Shown: positions 16,890-26,239, counted from the stretch's first letter. The stretch: DNA of 64,000 nucleotides from HXMU1420-13 sp963691715 (GCA_963691715.1 OY829281.1:2294001-2358000), one strand, 5' to 3'. Notes: generated from the letters alone by a model not told the origin. Numbers and translations: made by a program.

Positions 16890-18116
16890 ATGAAAACCTG
16901 GCTTGATATATCCCCCAATTCTGATTTTTCAATTCATAACCTTCCATTTGGAATTTTTTCTGTTGATGGTTCACCAAAACGAATTGGGATGGCTATCGGC
17001 GACGTAGTGATTGATCTTGTTAGAGCCCTTGAATTAGGAGTCATTACAAATAATACATTAACCATAGCCGAATTAGAGAATGAATGTTTAAATGATTTCA
17101 TTGCTCTAGGAAAAAATGTGACCCATTCCGTGCGAATGGAAGTGCAAAAGAGTTTATGTGATGATCAATCACCACTTAAAAATTCTTCCGCGTTAATTTC
17201 GATGGGTGATGTTACCATGCACTTGCCAGTGAAAATTGGAGATTATACCGATTTTTATTCTAGTATTGAGCATGCAACAAATGTAGGGAAAATGTTCCGC
17301 GATCCTGAAAATGCATTACTCCCAAATTGGAAACATCTACCCGTAGGCTATCATGGTCGCTCTTCTTCCATTATCGTATCTGGAACAGACATTCATCGCC
17401 CAAAAGGTCAAACTAAACCCCCTGAAGGGAATCCTGTGTATGCCCCTTCTTCAAGGATGGATTTTGAACTAGAGATGGGATTCATTATAGGCAAAGCAAC
17501 GCAGTTGGGTGATCAAATCACCACAGAAAACGCCATGGATCATATTTTTGGAATGGTACTGTTTAATGATTGGTCGGCCCGTGATATTCAAAAATGGGAA
17601 TATGTTCCGCTTGGTCCATTTTTAGGCAAAAGTTTTGCTTCCTCAATTTCTCCTTGGGTAGTTACGATGGAAGCTTTAGAACCCTTCCAAGTAGATGGAC
17701 CTACTCACGATCCACCCGTACTGGATTATCTGAACTCTGATGCTAAGAATTACGACATCAATCTAACCGTAGAAATTGAACCCGAAGGGAGCGAATCCAC
17801 GGTTGTTTCAACATCGAATTTTAAGTACATGTACTGGAATATGGCCCAGCAATTAGCGCATCATACCGTCAATGGTTGTAATGTAAATGTGGGTGATATG
17901 ATGGCTTCAGGTACTATTTCTGGGAAATCACCAGATTCATTCGGCTCGATGCTGGAGCTATCGTGGGCAGGTAAAAACCCTGTTCCTCTAAACGATGGTT
18001 CTGAACGAACATTTCTTCAAGATGGAGATACCGTAACTATGAAGGGGCATTGCGAAAAAGAGGGTATTCGAGTAGGTTTTGGTGAGGTGCGATCTAAATT
18101 ATTACCTGCAAAATGA
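16890..18116 (+). CDS. fahA: Fumarylacetoacetase
   Basis: Hydrolyses fumarylacetoacetate to fumarate and acetoacetate, the last step of tyrosine degradation. The 408-residue protein has the N-terminal SH3-like domain (FGIFSVDGSPKRIGMAIGD) and the FAH catalytic domain with DYTDFYSSIEHATNVGKMFRDP, LPVGYHGRSSSI, DFELEMGFIIG and NDWSARDIQKWEYVPLGPFLGKSFASSISPWVV. These carry the metal-binding acidic residues and the catalytic His. It follows hmgA by 63 bases and overlaps the flavin reductase family gene by four bases (ATGA). Confidence 0.95.
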   Translation: MKTWLDISPNSDFSIHNLPFGIFSVDGSPKRIGMAIGDVVIDLVRALELGVITNNTLTIAELENECLNDFIALGKNVTHSVRMEVQKSLCDDQSPLKNSSALISMGDVTMHLPVKIGDYTDFYSSIEHATNVGKMFRDPENALLPNWKHLPVGYHGRSSSIIVSGTDIHRPKGQTKPPEGNPVYAPSSRMDFELEMGFIIGKATQLGDQITTENAMDHIFGMVLFNDWSARDIQKWEYVPLGPFLGKSFASSISPWVVTMEALEPFQVDGPTHDPPVLDYLNSDAKNYDINLTVEIEPEGSESTVVSTSNFKYMYWNMAQQLAHHTVNGCNVNVGDMMASGTISGKSPDSFGSMLELSWAGKNPVPLNDGSERTFLQDGDTVTMKGHCEKEGIRVGFGEVRSKLLPAK

Positions 18117-19012
18117 GCCAAATCCAATCATTTGATCCTTACGATTTAACCATTGCTGAGCGGCAGAATGTACTTACTACAGCTATTGGACCGCGCCCCA
18201 TTTGTTTCGCAAGCACCGTAGATAAAGAAGGTCGGGTGAATTTAAGCCCATTTAGTTTCTTCAACGTATTTTCTAACAATCCCCCGATTTTAATTTTTTC
18301 ACCAGCACGCCGAGGAAGAGATAATACCACAAAACATACCTATGAAAATGTGAAGGAAGTACCAGAGGTATGCATCAATATTGTGAATTTTCCAATGGTA
18401 GAGCAAATGTCCTTAGCCAGTACGGAGTACGAAAAAGGGGTAAACGAATTTGTTAAAGCTGGTTTTACGGAGGTGCCATCAGAAACGATACTACCTCCCC
18501 GGGTGAAAGAAAGTCCGGTTTCCTTTGAATGTACTATAGATCAAGTAATCGAACTAGGAACAGAGGGCGGAGCTGGAAATTTAGTGTTAGCACGAATTCA
18601 ACGCATTCATATGGATTCACAATATCTTGACGAAAACAATAGGCTTGATAATACAAAGTTAGATTTGGTTGGCAGGATGGGTGCAAACTGGTACACAAGA
18701 GCCAATAATGAAGCCCTCTTTGAAATTCCAAAACCGTTAAGAACTCAAGGAATAGGAGTTGATCAGCTACCGACGCATGTTAGAGAAAGTGAGTTACTTA
18801 CTGCGAATAATTTAGGTCGTTTAGGAAATATTGAACGTTTTCCTAATCTAGATCAAATTAAAGAAGCCAAATTATTTACTACGGTGGCATCAGCTTTCAC
18901 TCAATTTGAAAAGGATGAATTAAAAGATGAACTCCACCGACTTGCGAAAATTGAGTTGCAGTTAGGTAACACGGAGAAAGCATTAACGATTTTATGCACG
19001 TACGATGCTTAA
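18113..19012 (+). CDS. Flavin reductase family protein of the tyrosine operon
   Basis: A 299-residue protein with an N-terminal FMN-binding split-barrel domain of the flavin reductase family (TTAIGPRPICFASTVDKEGRVNLSPFSFFNVFSNNPPILIFSPA) followed by VPEVCINIVNF and a C-terminal helical extension of about 80 residues. The start ATG overlaps the fumarylacetoacetase stop, and its own end overlaps the next gene by eight bases, so it is translated as part of the aromatic catabolic operon. Its role there is unknown; it may supply reduced flavin or act as an oxidoreductase on an aromatic intermediate. Confidence 0.85.
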   Translation: MSQIQSFDPYDLTIAERQNVLTTAIGPRPICFASTVDKEGRVNLSPFSFFNVFSNNPPILIFSPARRGRDNTTKHTYENVKEVPEVCINIVNFPMVEQMSLASTEYEKGVNEFVKAGFTEVPSETILPPRVKESPVSFECTIDQVIELGTEGGAGNLVLARIQRIHMDSQYLDENNRLDNTKLDLVGRMGANWYTRANNEALFEIPKPLRTQGIGVDQLPTHVRESELLTANNLGRLGNIERFPNLDQIKEAKLFTTVASAFTQFEKDELKDELHRLAKIELQLGNTEKALTILCTYDA

Positions 19013-20957
19013 ATTAAACGATATACTTTGGAGTCCAACGCCCGATTTCATCCAACAAAGTGGACTAAAGAAATATCAACAGTGGCTAGAACAAGAATTT
19101 GGACTCACCTTTAAGAGTTATGAGGAACTTTGGAAGTGGTCAAATTCCCATTTTGAGGATTTCTGGGAATCGTTATGGGCGTATTTTAAAATAATTTCAC
19201 ATTCTGACTATGATTCGGTGGTCGACTCCTACGATATGCCTGGTGCACGATGGTTTAATGGAGCAACATTAAATTATTCGGAACATATTTTCAAACAGAA
19301 AACAACCGATCGACCAGCCCTTCTATTTGCTAATGAAGCTGGAGTAAAACAAGAGATTTCATGGCAAGAACTAGAATCTCAGATTGCATCAATTCAAGCA
19401 TTTTTACGATCCAAAGGAATTAAAAAAGGAGATAGAGTAGCAGGATATGTTCCGAATACTCCAGAAACCATTGCCTGTTTTCTAGCGGTAAATTCATTGG
19501 GCGCTGTTTGGTCGTGCTGTTCCCCCGATTTCGGAATTCAAACCGTAATCGATCGATTTTCTCTGATTGAACCCAAACTATTTTTCACCTGTGATGGATA
19601 TCACTATGGTGGAAAGAGAATCAATCGACTAGAAGAAGCTCAACAGATTGCTGACTCTATTCCTTCTATCCATACCATAGTGTTAATACCAACATTGGAT
19701 GCGGCATCAACGCTGGATCATGCAGTGAATTGGTCTGATATAATTTCATCAGAATCACATGATCTTGTATTTGAGGCCGTCGAATTCAATCATCCCATTT
19801 GGGTGTTATATTCATCGGGTACTACAGGTAAACCAAAAGCAATTACACATTCGCATGGTGGAGTTTTATTAGAACATCTAAAATACATGCATATTCATAA
19901 TGATGTAAAACCAGGGGAACATTTTTTTTGGTTTTCTACCACGGGTTGGATGATGTGGAATTTTTTACAAGCATCAATGCTGGTGGGAGCCGTTCCTGTG
20001 CTATTCGATGGAAGTCCTGGTAAACCCGATCTAAATACACTTTGGAAGTTAACCGCAGAACTTCCCATTCATCATTTTGGAACAAGTGCTCCTTTCTTGA
20101 TTGCCTGCATGAAAAAAGAATTATCGCCAGGAACAGAGTTTGATTTATCTAATCTTCGATCTATTGGATCTACAGGCGCACCACTCCCTCCTGAAGCATT
20201 TGATTGGGTGTATAATCACGTGAAAAAAGAAGTATGGTTATGTAGCATGAGTGGTGGAACGGATGTTTGCACAGCCTTTGTGGGGGGAATTCCCACGAAA
20301 CCAGTACGCCGAGGCTATATTCAAGGACGCGCATTAGGCTGTGACCTAAAAAGTGTAGATGAAGACGGAAAGGAAATGATTGGTTCATTAGGAGAAATGG
20401 TGATTTCAAATCCGATGCCGTCTATGCCTATTTATTTTTGGGGTGATAAAGATCATACTCGATATAAAAGTTCGTATTTCGAGAAGTTTGCAGGAAAATG
20501 GTGCCATGGGGATTGGATTCAGATCGAGGAAGATGGAAGTTTACAAATTATGGGTCGTTCGGATGCTACTTTAAATCGAAAAGGAATACGAATAGGAACC
20601 GCAGAAATTTATTCGGTGCTAGATCGAATAGCCGGCTTAGCCGATGCTTTGATTGTAAATCTTGAAAAGAAAGACGGCTCCGACATCATGCCTTTGTTTG
20701 TGGTAATTGAGGATGTTGAATTAGATTCGATGTCGCAAACTATCAAACAAAAGCTGAAAGAAGAATGCTCTCCACGTCATGTTCCAGATGTTATAATTCC
20801 CGTCGATGAAATTCCTTACACATTAAGCGGAAAAAAAATGGAAGTTCCAGTAAAAAAAGCATTGATGGGGCTAGATGTATCCAAGCATATGAATAGAGAT
20901 GCAAGTAAAAACCCAAATGCTATGGATATATTTGTTAAATTAGCGGGTACTTTTTGA
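19005..20957 (+). CDS. Acetoacetyl-CoA synthetase
   Basis: ANL-superfamily acyl-CoA ligase of 650 residues, the size of acetoacetate-CoA ligase (AacS), which activates acetoacetate with ATP and CoA. Motifs: the adenylate-forming loop YSSGTTGKPKAITHSHGG near residue 268, SMSGGTDVCTAF, GDWIQIEEDGSLQIMGRSDATLNRKGIRIGTAEIY, and the C-terminal lysine region YTLSGKKMEVPVKK. The N-terminal FWESLWAYFKI and GARWFNGATLNYSEH fit AacS. Acetoacetate is exactly the product of the preceding fumarylacetoacetase, so the operon converts homogentisate to fumarate and acetoacetyl-CoA. Confidence 0.92.
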   Translation: MLKLNDILWSPTPDFIQQSGLKKYQQWLEQEFGLTFKSYEELWKWSNSHFEDFWESLWAYFKIISHSDYDSVVDSYDMPGARWFNGATLNYSEHIFKQKTTDRPALLFANEAGVKQEISWQELESQIASIQAFLRSKGIKKGDRVAGYVPNTPETIACFLAVNSLGAVWSCCSPDFGIQTVIDRFSLIEPKLFFTCDGYHYGGKRINRLEEAQQIADSIPSIHTIVLIPTLDAASTLDHAVNWSDIISSESHDLVFEAVEFNHPIWVLYSSGTTGKPKAITHSHGGVLLEHLKYMHIHNDVKPGEHFFWFSTTGWMMWNFLQASMLVGAVPVLFDGSPGKPDLNTLWKLTAELPIHHFGTSAPFLIACMKKELSPGTEFDLSNLRSIGSTGAPLPPEAFDWVYNHVKKEVWLCSMSGGTDVCTAFVGGIPTKPVRRGYIQGRALGCDLKSVDEDGKEMIGSLGEMVISNPMPSMPIYFWGDKDHTRYKSSYFEKFAGKWCHGDWIQIEEDGSLQIMGRSDATLNRKGIRIGTAEIYSVLDRIAGLADALIVNLEKKDGSDIMPLFVVIEDVELDSMSQTIKQKLKEECSPRHVPDVIIPVDEIPYTLSGKKMEVPVKKALMGLDVSKHMNRDASKNPNAMDIFVKLAGTF

Positions 20958-21070
20958 ATTAAGAGTCCTTAAAATTCTTATCAAGAGAGTATTCAGCTCT
21001 TAGATTGTACGTGCAACATAAAAGAACAGATAGGCCAAATAAGTAGGTTTAGCAATTATAAGTAATAGTC

Positions 21071-22552
21071 ATGAACGACAAGATACTTAACGAAATATTA
21101 GTTTTATTAAGATCACATTATCATATTATTAATATTGAGACAGTTGACGACGATCGTGCCTATGCTATTGCGAAAGAAGTAGCCGAGCTTAAAAATCTTC
21201 CTTTTTTTGAGTGGTCAGTTCATAAAGGATTAATGAAAATGGGTGATGCTTTTCTTGACACCCAAGATATCTTAAAAGTACTTACTTACATAAGCGGAAC
21301 TATTGATCAAGGTGTTTATTTGCTTAGGGGTTTTAAACCCTTTTTAGAAAATACGGAAGTGCAAAGCCATTTAATTAGTCTTGTTGACAGGCTAAATAAT
21401 GATGAAAGCGCATTATTTTTTACTGGCAAAGGGGCACATTTAGAAGACCCATTAAAATCTCATATTGCATCACTAACACTGCCTTTACCCACAGAGAATG
21501 AGTTGCTTAAGCTATTAAAGCAGATCTATCAAGACTTGAGCCAAAAAAATAAAATCGAAATCAATATTTCAAAAAAGGATTTGGAAGTATTGATTCTAAA
21601 TTTGAAAGGATTGAGTTTATTTGAAGCAAAAAAAATCTTAACCATGGTGATGGTAGAAGATGGGATTTTGTCTAAAAATGATATTCAAAAAGTAATTGAA
21701 TCTAAAAAGAGGTTGATAGAAAAAGAAGGGGTATTAGAATATTATACCCCAGAAGAAAGCTTTGCAGATATTGCTAGTTTAAAAGGCTTGAAAGATTGGC
21801 TTAAAAAGAGACAATATTTCATTGAAAAACCTGATCAAGCAAGAAAAATGGGACTCGACTTCCCAAAAGGTATTTTGTTACTGGGTGTACCGGGAACAGG
21901 AAAAAGTTTGTGCGCAAAAGCCGTATCTCAAGAATGGAGATTACCTTTATTACGAATGGATCCAGCAAAACTTTACAGTAAATACATAGGTGAAACAGAG
22001 AGTAAATTTAATAAAGCGATGCAGATCTCAGAAAAGATGTCTCCTTTAATTCTTTGGATCGATGAAATTGAAAAAGCTTTTGCAAGCAGTGGAGACTCAG
22101 ATGGCGGACTTTCACAGAGAATTATTGGTAGTTTTCTATCTTGGATGCAAGAACGGAAAGGGGATGTATTTGTAATCGCAACTGCTAACGATATTACTAA
22201 ACTACCACCAGAGTTCCTCCGAAAAGGTAGATTTGATGAAATCTTTTTTGTGGATTTACCAGACCAAGATTCAAGAAAAGAAATACTAAAAATACATCTT
22301 AAACGCAGAAACTTGAGCTACTTAAATCTTGAGCTAGATGAATTAGCAATGTTAATGGAAGGCTTTAGCGGTGCAGAAATAGAGCAAGTTATAATAAGCG
22401 CATCATATTCTACACTTTCTGATGATGTAAACATAACGCATTCTGTGTTAGAAAAAGAAATTACGAGTACAAACCCACTGTCTCGTACCTATGGAGAAAA
22501 AATTCAATCATTAAGGAACTGGGCTAAAACTCGAACAGTATCAGCAAATTAA
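21071..22552 (+). CDS. Ycf46-like AAA ATPase
   Basis: A 493-residue AAA+ protein of the Ycf46 family. The N-terminal half (about 1-225) is a poorly conserved helical domain with P-loop-like remnants; the C-terminal AAA domain has Walker A GVPGTGKSLCAKAVS near residue 274, Walker B LILWIDEIEKAF, sensor 1 FVIATANDI and an arginine finger segment PPEFLRKGRFDEIFFVDLPD. The FTSH/Cdc48-type second region of homology is clear. The cellular role of Ycf46 proteins in bacteria is not firmly known. Convergent with the small NqrM-like gene, with a four-base 3' overlap. Confidence 0.88.
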   Translation: MNDKILNEILVLLRSHYHIINIETVDDDRAYAIAKEVAELKNLPFFEWSVHKGLMKMGDAFLDTQDILKVLTYISGTIDQGVYLLRGFKPFLENTEVQSHLISLVDRLNNDESALFFTGKGAHLEDPLKSHIASLTLPLPTENELLKLLKQIYQDLSQKNKIEINISKKDLEVLILNLKGLSLFEAKKILTMVMVEDGILSKNDIQKVIESKKRLIEKEGVLEYYTPEESFADIASLKGLKDWLKKRQYFIEKPDQARKMGLDFPKGILLLGVPGTGKSLCAKAVSQEWRLPLLRMDPAKLYSKYIGETESKFNKAMQISEKMSPLILWIDEIEKAFASSGDSDGGLSQRIIGSFLSWMQERKGDVFVIATANDITKLPPEFLRKGRFDEIFFVDLPDQDSRKEILKIHLKRRNLSYLNLELDELAMLMEGFSGAEIEQVIISASYSTLSDDVNITHSVLEKEITSTNPLSRTYGEKIQSLRNWAKTRTVSAN

Positions 22553-22794
22553 CCCACAAAAGGGCTGAAATTTTCTTGTTTTTTTTTAAGTTGGGCATCG
22601 TTTTTGCATTTTTCTTCTGGAAGCGCACCACATAAACCACAGGGCTCGCCTTCTTTATTTAAAAAAGGACTTTGACTCGCGCAGGTGCCAGAAAATTCAC
22701 CATTTTTCTTAAGCAGGATTTTAATAGCAATGCCGGCAAAACCTACACCAATCAATAAAACGGATAATACAAGGGTTATAAGAAATGTATTCAT
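22549..22794 (-). CDS. Small membrane protein with CxxC cysteines, NqrM-like
   Basis: An 81-residue protein with one N-terminal membrane helix (residues 4-28) followed by a cysteine-containing segment: GTCASQSPF and EPCGLCGALPEEKC. A membrane helix followed by a G-x-C and a C-x-x-C pair is the layout of NqrM (DUF539), the maturation factor that delivers iron to Na+-translocating NADH:quinone reductase. No nqr genes lie in the window, so the assignment is tentative. A charged tail ends in SPFVG. Confidence 0.55.
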   Translation of the reverse strand: MNTFLITLVLSVLLIGVGFAGIAIKILLKKNGEFSGTCASQSPFLNKEGEPCGLCGALPEEKCKNDAQLKKKQENFSPFVG

Positions 22795-22888
22795 GAGATA
22801 TCTCTTGTTAAAGAGTAAAGATCGTGATTTATGGAAGTAACCTCAATTTTTGATACATTTTTCATAAGCGATAAAGTACGATAGTATG

Positions 22889-22896
22889 TATATTTG
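22889..22896 (+). promoter_or_regulatory. Promoter -7 box upstream of the repeat array and tRNA
   Basis: TATATTTG matches TAnnTTTG and lies 90 bases before the first 98-base repeat, on the strand of the tRNA. A transcript starting near 22903 would run through all six tRNA-like repeats into tRNA-Arg and stop at the hairpin after it. Confidence 0.5.
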
Positions 22897-22985
22897 CAAC
22901 CCCTTCGAAAAAGATATCATGCATTGAGACTATCTTTTTTAATGGGAACCATCAATTGTTTAATGATGCAATGATGATTATGTAT

Positions 22986-23573
22986 GCGCCCGTGCTTCCC
23001 GACCTGTCGGGAGATAGACACCAGGTTTCGGCAAGAGTCGAAGTTAGTGATCGAAAAGGGTATTATTTACTGATAACAAACATGCGCCCGTGCTTCCCGA
23101 CCTGTCGGGAGATAGACACCAGGTTTCGGCAAGAGTCGAAGTTGGTGATCGAAAAGGGTATTATTTACTGATAAAAAACATGCGCCCGTGCTTCCCGACC
23201 TGTCGGGAGATAGATGCCAGATTTCGGCGAGAGTCGAAGTTAGTGATCGAAAAGGGTATTATTTATTGATAACAAACATGCGCCCGTGCTTCCCGACCTG
23301 TCGGGAGATAGACACCAGGTTTCGGCAAGAGTCGAAGTTGGTGATCGAAAAGGGTATTATTTACTGATAAAAAACATGCGCCCGTGCTTCCCGACCTGTC
23401 GGGAGATAGATGCCAGATTTCGGCGAGAGTCGAAGTTAGTGATCGAAAAGGGTATTATTTATTGATAACAAACATGCGCCCGTGCTTCCCGACCTGTCGG
23501 GAGATAGACACCAGATTTTGGCGAGAGTCGAAGTTGGTGGTCGAAAAGGGTATTATTTACTGATAACAAACAT
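22986..23573 (+). repeat. Six 98-bp tandem repeats derived from tRNA-Arg(UCG)
   Basis: Six direct repeats of exactly 98 bases start at 22986, 23084, 23182, 23280, 23378 and 23476; the intact tRNA-Arg starts at 23574, exactly one further period on. Each unit begins GCGCCCGT like the tRNA, keeps an anticodon-arm block close to CCAGATTTCGGC (TCG anticodon retained in units 1-5; unit 6 has TTTTGGC) and a T-arm remnant (GTTGGTGATCGAA). In the D-arm place it carries a palindrome TCCCGACCTGTCGGGA. The 3' acceptor strand is lost and about 25 bases of spacer follow. Units 2+3 and 4+5 are identical over 196 bases, so the latest expansion is recent. A reading frame across the first units is spurious. 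Confidence 0.9.
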
Positions 23574-23647
23574 GCGCCCGTAGCTCAACTGGATAGAGTA
23601 CCAGATTTCGGCTCTGGGGGTTGGGGGTTCGAACCCTCCCGGGCGTA
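23574..23647 (+). tRNA. tRNA-Arg (anticodon TCG)
   Basis: A full cloverleaf can be drawn: acceptor GCGCCCG pairing with CGGGCGT (G-T at the first pair), D arm with GCTC...GAGT, anticodon arm CCAGA-TTTCGGC-TCTGG with anticodon TCG, variable loop GGGTT, T arm GGGGG-TTCGAAC-CCTCC, discriminator A. CCA is not encoded. It reads CGA-type arginine codons. It is the last, intact unit of a 98-base tandem array and is followed by a strong terminator. Confidence 0.96.
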
Positions 23648-23651
23648 CTTT

Positions 23652-23691
23652 AAATCCTTTACTTAATATTAATGAGTAGAGGATTTTTTTT
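23652..23691 (+). terminator. Rho-independent terminator after tRNA-Arg
   Basis: A 12-base-pair stem (AAATCCTTTACT against AGTAGAGGATTT, one G-U pair) with an 11-base loop runs into eight T residues directly after the tRNA. Its A-rich left side may also help end transcription of the convergent epimerase-like gene. Confidence 0.85.
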
Positions 23692-23692
23692 A

Positions 23693-24478
23693 TTAGTATG
23701 GATCTAGCGGATTGTTATAGACAAACCTATAGTCGAGGGTTTGTATAAGTTTATTGGGGTCTACTTTTTTACTATCCTTTCCACCCGCCAAAAATGAGGG
23801 AGGGTCTAAGTTAAATTCTTTTGCTTTTGCATCATATACCTGTTTTTTGGTTGGGTGAGATGGAGCAACTACATTAAATACCTCGCCCTTAATCTCTTGT
23901 TCAATAATCTTTTGTATGATAGAAGCTACATCATCACCATGAACAAGGTTCACAGGCGCATCACCATTGGGGACCTGTTTTCTTCCTGATAAAAAGTAGA
24001 CAGGATGTCGACGGTACCCATACAATCCGCCTAATCGTAGGATGATTGAATGAGGAAGTAGTTCTCTAAGGGTTGCTTCTGCAGATACGATGATATTAGA
24101 ATGATCTTTGGTGGAAATAAGATCATTCTCAACCACAATATTCGAACACTCATTATACACAGAGGTTGAACTACACATAATCACCTGATTATTTGCTTTT
24201 GATAATGCCAAACTAATAGCCATAATCGATTTTACATACCCACCATCATCAGCGGTACGTTTAGGGGGTATTGAAATAATAACCACATCCGCTTTTGGAA
24301 TTTCAGAATCTAATCCATGTTTGATATCTAAGATTACTGGTGAAATTCCCAATTTATTTAATGCTTCAAATTTATCTGCATCACGGGTAGTACCAGTCAC
24401 TGAATAACCTGAATTAATAAGAAGCTTTGCTGTTATTTTTCCCAACCAACCACATCCAATTATCAGTATAGATTTCAT
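23693..24478 (-). CDS. NAD(P)-binding SDR/epimerase-like protein (YeeZ type)
   Basis: A 261-residue Rossmann-fold protein. The N-terminal nucleotide-binding motif is GCGWLGKITAKLL, followed by GTTRDADKFEALNKLGI, IISIPPKRT, a catalytic-site-like CSSTSVYNE, and LRLGGLYGYRRHPVYFLSGRK, the pattern of YeeZ-like extended short-chain dehydrogenases. LVHGDDVASIIQKII fits the usual epimerase segment. The substrate is unknown. Its 3' end abuts the terminator of the convergent tRNA. Confidence 0.8.
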   Translation of the reverse strand: MKSILIIGCGWLGKITAKLLINSGYSVTGTTRDADKFEALNKLGISPVILDIKHGLDSEIPKADVVIISIPPKRTADDGGYVKSIMAISLALSKANNQVIMCSSTSVYNECSNIVVENDLISTKDHSNIIVSAEATLRELLPHSIILRLGGLYGYRRHPVYFLSGRKQVPNGDAPVNLVHGDDVASIIQKIIEQEIKGEVFNVVAPSHPTKKQVYDAKAKEFNLDPPSFLAGGKDSKKVDPNKLIQTLDYRFVYNNPLDPY

Positions 24479-24694
24479 AAAATTGAAGGTAAAATTTCGT
24501 TTTTCTGAGGTTCGATTTTTTTCTTAGCAAATTTGAAATGAGTCTAAATACAAATTAAGGTTCAAAATCGTCGAATAACAGCTTTAAACGCCATATTGTA
24601 AATCTAATTTATTTAGACTAGCTACAAATTATTAATACAATGGATTTAATTATACATGAAATGTGTATATATAAGCCAACTAAATAATAGAATT

Positions 24695-24934
24695 ATGTCA
24701 ATAAGAGTAGCAACTAGTTGTGGAACATGTATGTCTTTCACAGCAACACATATTTGTAAAACTCATGAAGTAAAGGTTAGCAATCAATATGTATGCGATC
24801 AGTTTACTGGAGATTCAATGCTTAATAAGTCTATCGATTGTGTAAGTTGTTCACGTCACGAAAGAGAAGATTGTAAGCATCCCGATATAGCAACAAAAGG
24901 TATGCTTTGTACAAGTTGGGCTCCTAAGATTTGA
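24695..24934 (+). CDS. Small cysteine-rich protein of unknown function
   Basis: A 79-residue protein beginning MSIRVATSCGTCMSFTATHIC; a longer start at 24656 would add 13 residues. It contains eight cysteines, spaced CGTC, C, C, CVSC, C, C, with histidines at HICKTH and SCSRHERED, a pattern that could bind one or two metal ions or a cluster. I do not recognise a named family. It is isolated between the epimerase-like gene (divergent) and hemL (convergent), so the context says nothing about its role. Confidence 0.65.
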   Translation: MSIRVATSCGTCMSFTATHICKTHEVKVSNQYVCDQFTGDSMLNKSIDCVSCSRHEREDCKHPDIATKGMLCTSWAPKI

Positions 24935-24952
24935 TCTTTATATCTACGTTAT

Positions 24953-26239
24953 TTAAAGTTCTTTAATTGATTCAAGAAGAGCTGTAACAGTACGATCTAT
25001 ATCTTTATGGCTTAGCGCATTCGATAAAAAGAATGCCTCAAATGGAGAGGGAGGTAAATAAACTCCTCTAGAAAGCATATTGTGGAACAGGCGTTTAAAC
25101 AATGTCTGGTTAGTTCGGTTTGCATCTTCGAATGATATAACCGGACCAACACAAAAAAATACGCCCAACATTGAACCTACACGATGTAAGGTAAAGGGTA
25201 TTCCTGTTTCGGTAAGCACTTGCTTAATGCCTTGTTCTAAAAGGGCTGATTTCTTTTCGAGTTCTTGGTATAACTCAGGATTGGTTTTCAATTTTCTAAG
25301 CAAAGTTAGTCCAGCAGTCATAGCCAATGGATTACCAGAAAGAGTCCCTGCTTGATATACTGGACCCGTGGGAGCCACATATTCCATAATCTCTTTTTTA
25401 CCGCCATAAGCGCCTACGGGTAATCCAGCACCGATAATTTTCCCATAGGTTACGAGGTCGGCAGTAACGCTATAAAGCTCTTGGGCTCCTCCAAATGCCA
25501 CTCTAAATCCGCACATTACTTCATCAAAAATTAACACAATGCCTTGCTGATCACACAGTGTTCTGAGTCCCTCTAAAAATCCTTCAACTGGTGGGATGCA
25601 GCCCATATTTCCAGCAATTGGTTCAAGAATAATGGCAGCTATTTCGTCTTTATTCGCATCCACTATTTGTTCAACATGCGCTAGATTGTTAAACTCGGCA
25701 ATTAAAGTATCTTTGGCAGTACCTTCAGTAACCCCAGGGCTATTAGGGTGCCCCATAGTAAGCGCTCCACTTCCTGCTTCTATAAGAAACGAATCTCCAT
25801 GACCATGATAACAGCCCTTGAATTTTACGATCTTATTTTTTCCAGTAAAACCACGTGCCACTCGAATGGCACTCATACAAGCTTCCGTTCCAGAATTCAC
25901 CATTCTAATTTTATCCACTCCTTCGATAGAACTGGTTATCAATTCAGCCATTTCAACTTCAAGTTGGGTTGGTGCCCCAAAGGAAGTAGAAAAGGTTGTT
26001 GCTTTTTGAATGGCTGCAACAACATCTGGCTCGGCATGCCCAAGCAACATCGGTCCCCAAGAGCCTATGTAATCGATGTATTTATTCCCATCTTCATCAA
26101 ATAAGTAAGCACCTTCGGCCTTTTTCATAAAAATAGGCGTACCACCCACACTATTAAAAGCACGCACTGGGGAATTTACTCCGCCAGGAATTACGTGGTT
26201 TGCTCGATCATATAGAGTTTTGCTTGTAGAAAAATTCAT
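24953..26239 (-). CDS. hemL: Glutamate-1-semialdehyde 2,1-aminomutase
   Basis: PLP enzyme that converts glutamate-1-semialdehyde to 5-aminolevulinate, the second step of the C5 route to heme. The 428-residue length is normal. Motifs: VIPGGVNSPVRAFNSVGGTPIF at the N-terminus, MVNSGTEACMSAIRVARGFTG, IKFKGCYHGHGD-like segment, FDEVMCGFRVAFGGAQ and the PLP lysine in TYGKIIGAGLPVGAYGG near residue 266. It is the last gene of the heme operon; its start overlaps the hemB stop by four bases. Confidence 0.96.
   Translation of the reverse strand: MNFSTSKTLYDRANHVIPGGVNSPVRAFNSVGGTPIFMKKAEGAYLFDEDGNKYIDYIGSWGPMLLGHAEPDVVAAIQKATTFSTSFGAPTQLEVEMAELITSSIEGVDKIRMVNSGTEACMSAIRVARGFTGKNKIVKFKGCYHGHGDSFLIEAGSGALTMGHPNSPGVTEGTAKDTLIAEFNNLAHVEQIVDANKDEIAAIILEPIAGNMGCIPPVEGFLEGLRTLCDQQGIVLIFDEVMCGFRVAFGGAQELYSVTADLVTYGKIIGAGLPVGAYGGKKEIMEYVAPTGPVYQAGTLSGNPLAMTAGLTLLRKLKTNPELYQELEKKSALLEQGIKQVLTETGIPFTLHRVGSMLGVFFCVGPVISFEDANRTNQTLFKRLFHNMLSRGVYLPPSPFEAFFLSNALSHKDIDRTVTALLESIKEL

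Noticed and set aside
22956..23171. A 71-residue reading frame over the first tandem repeats
   Set aside because: It is created by the 98-base repeats; it has no start signal of its own and no protein-like composition.
22986..23573. CRISPR array
   Set aside because: Whole 98-base units are repeated without unique spacers, and no cas genes are in the window; the units are tRNA-derived.
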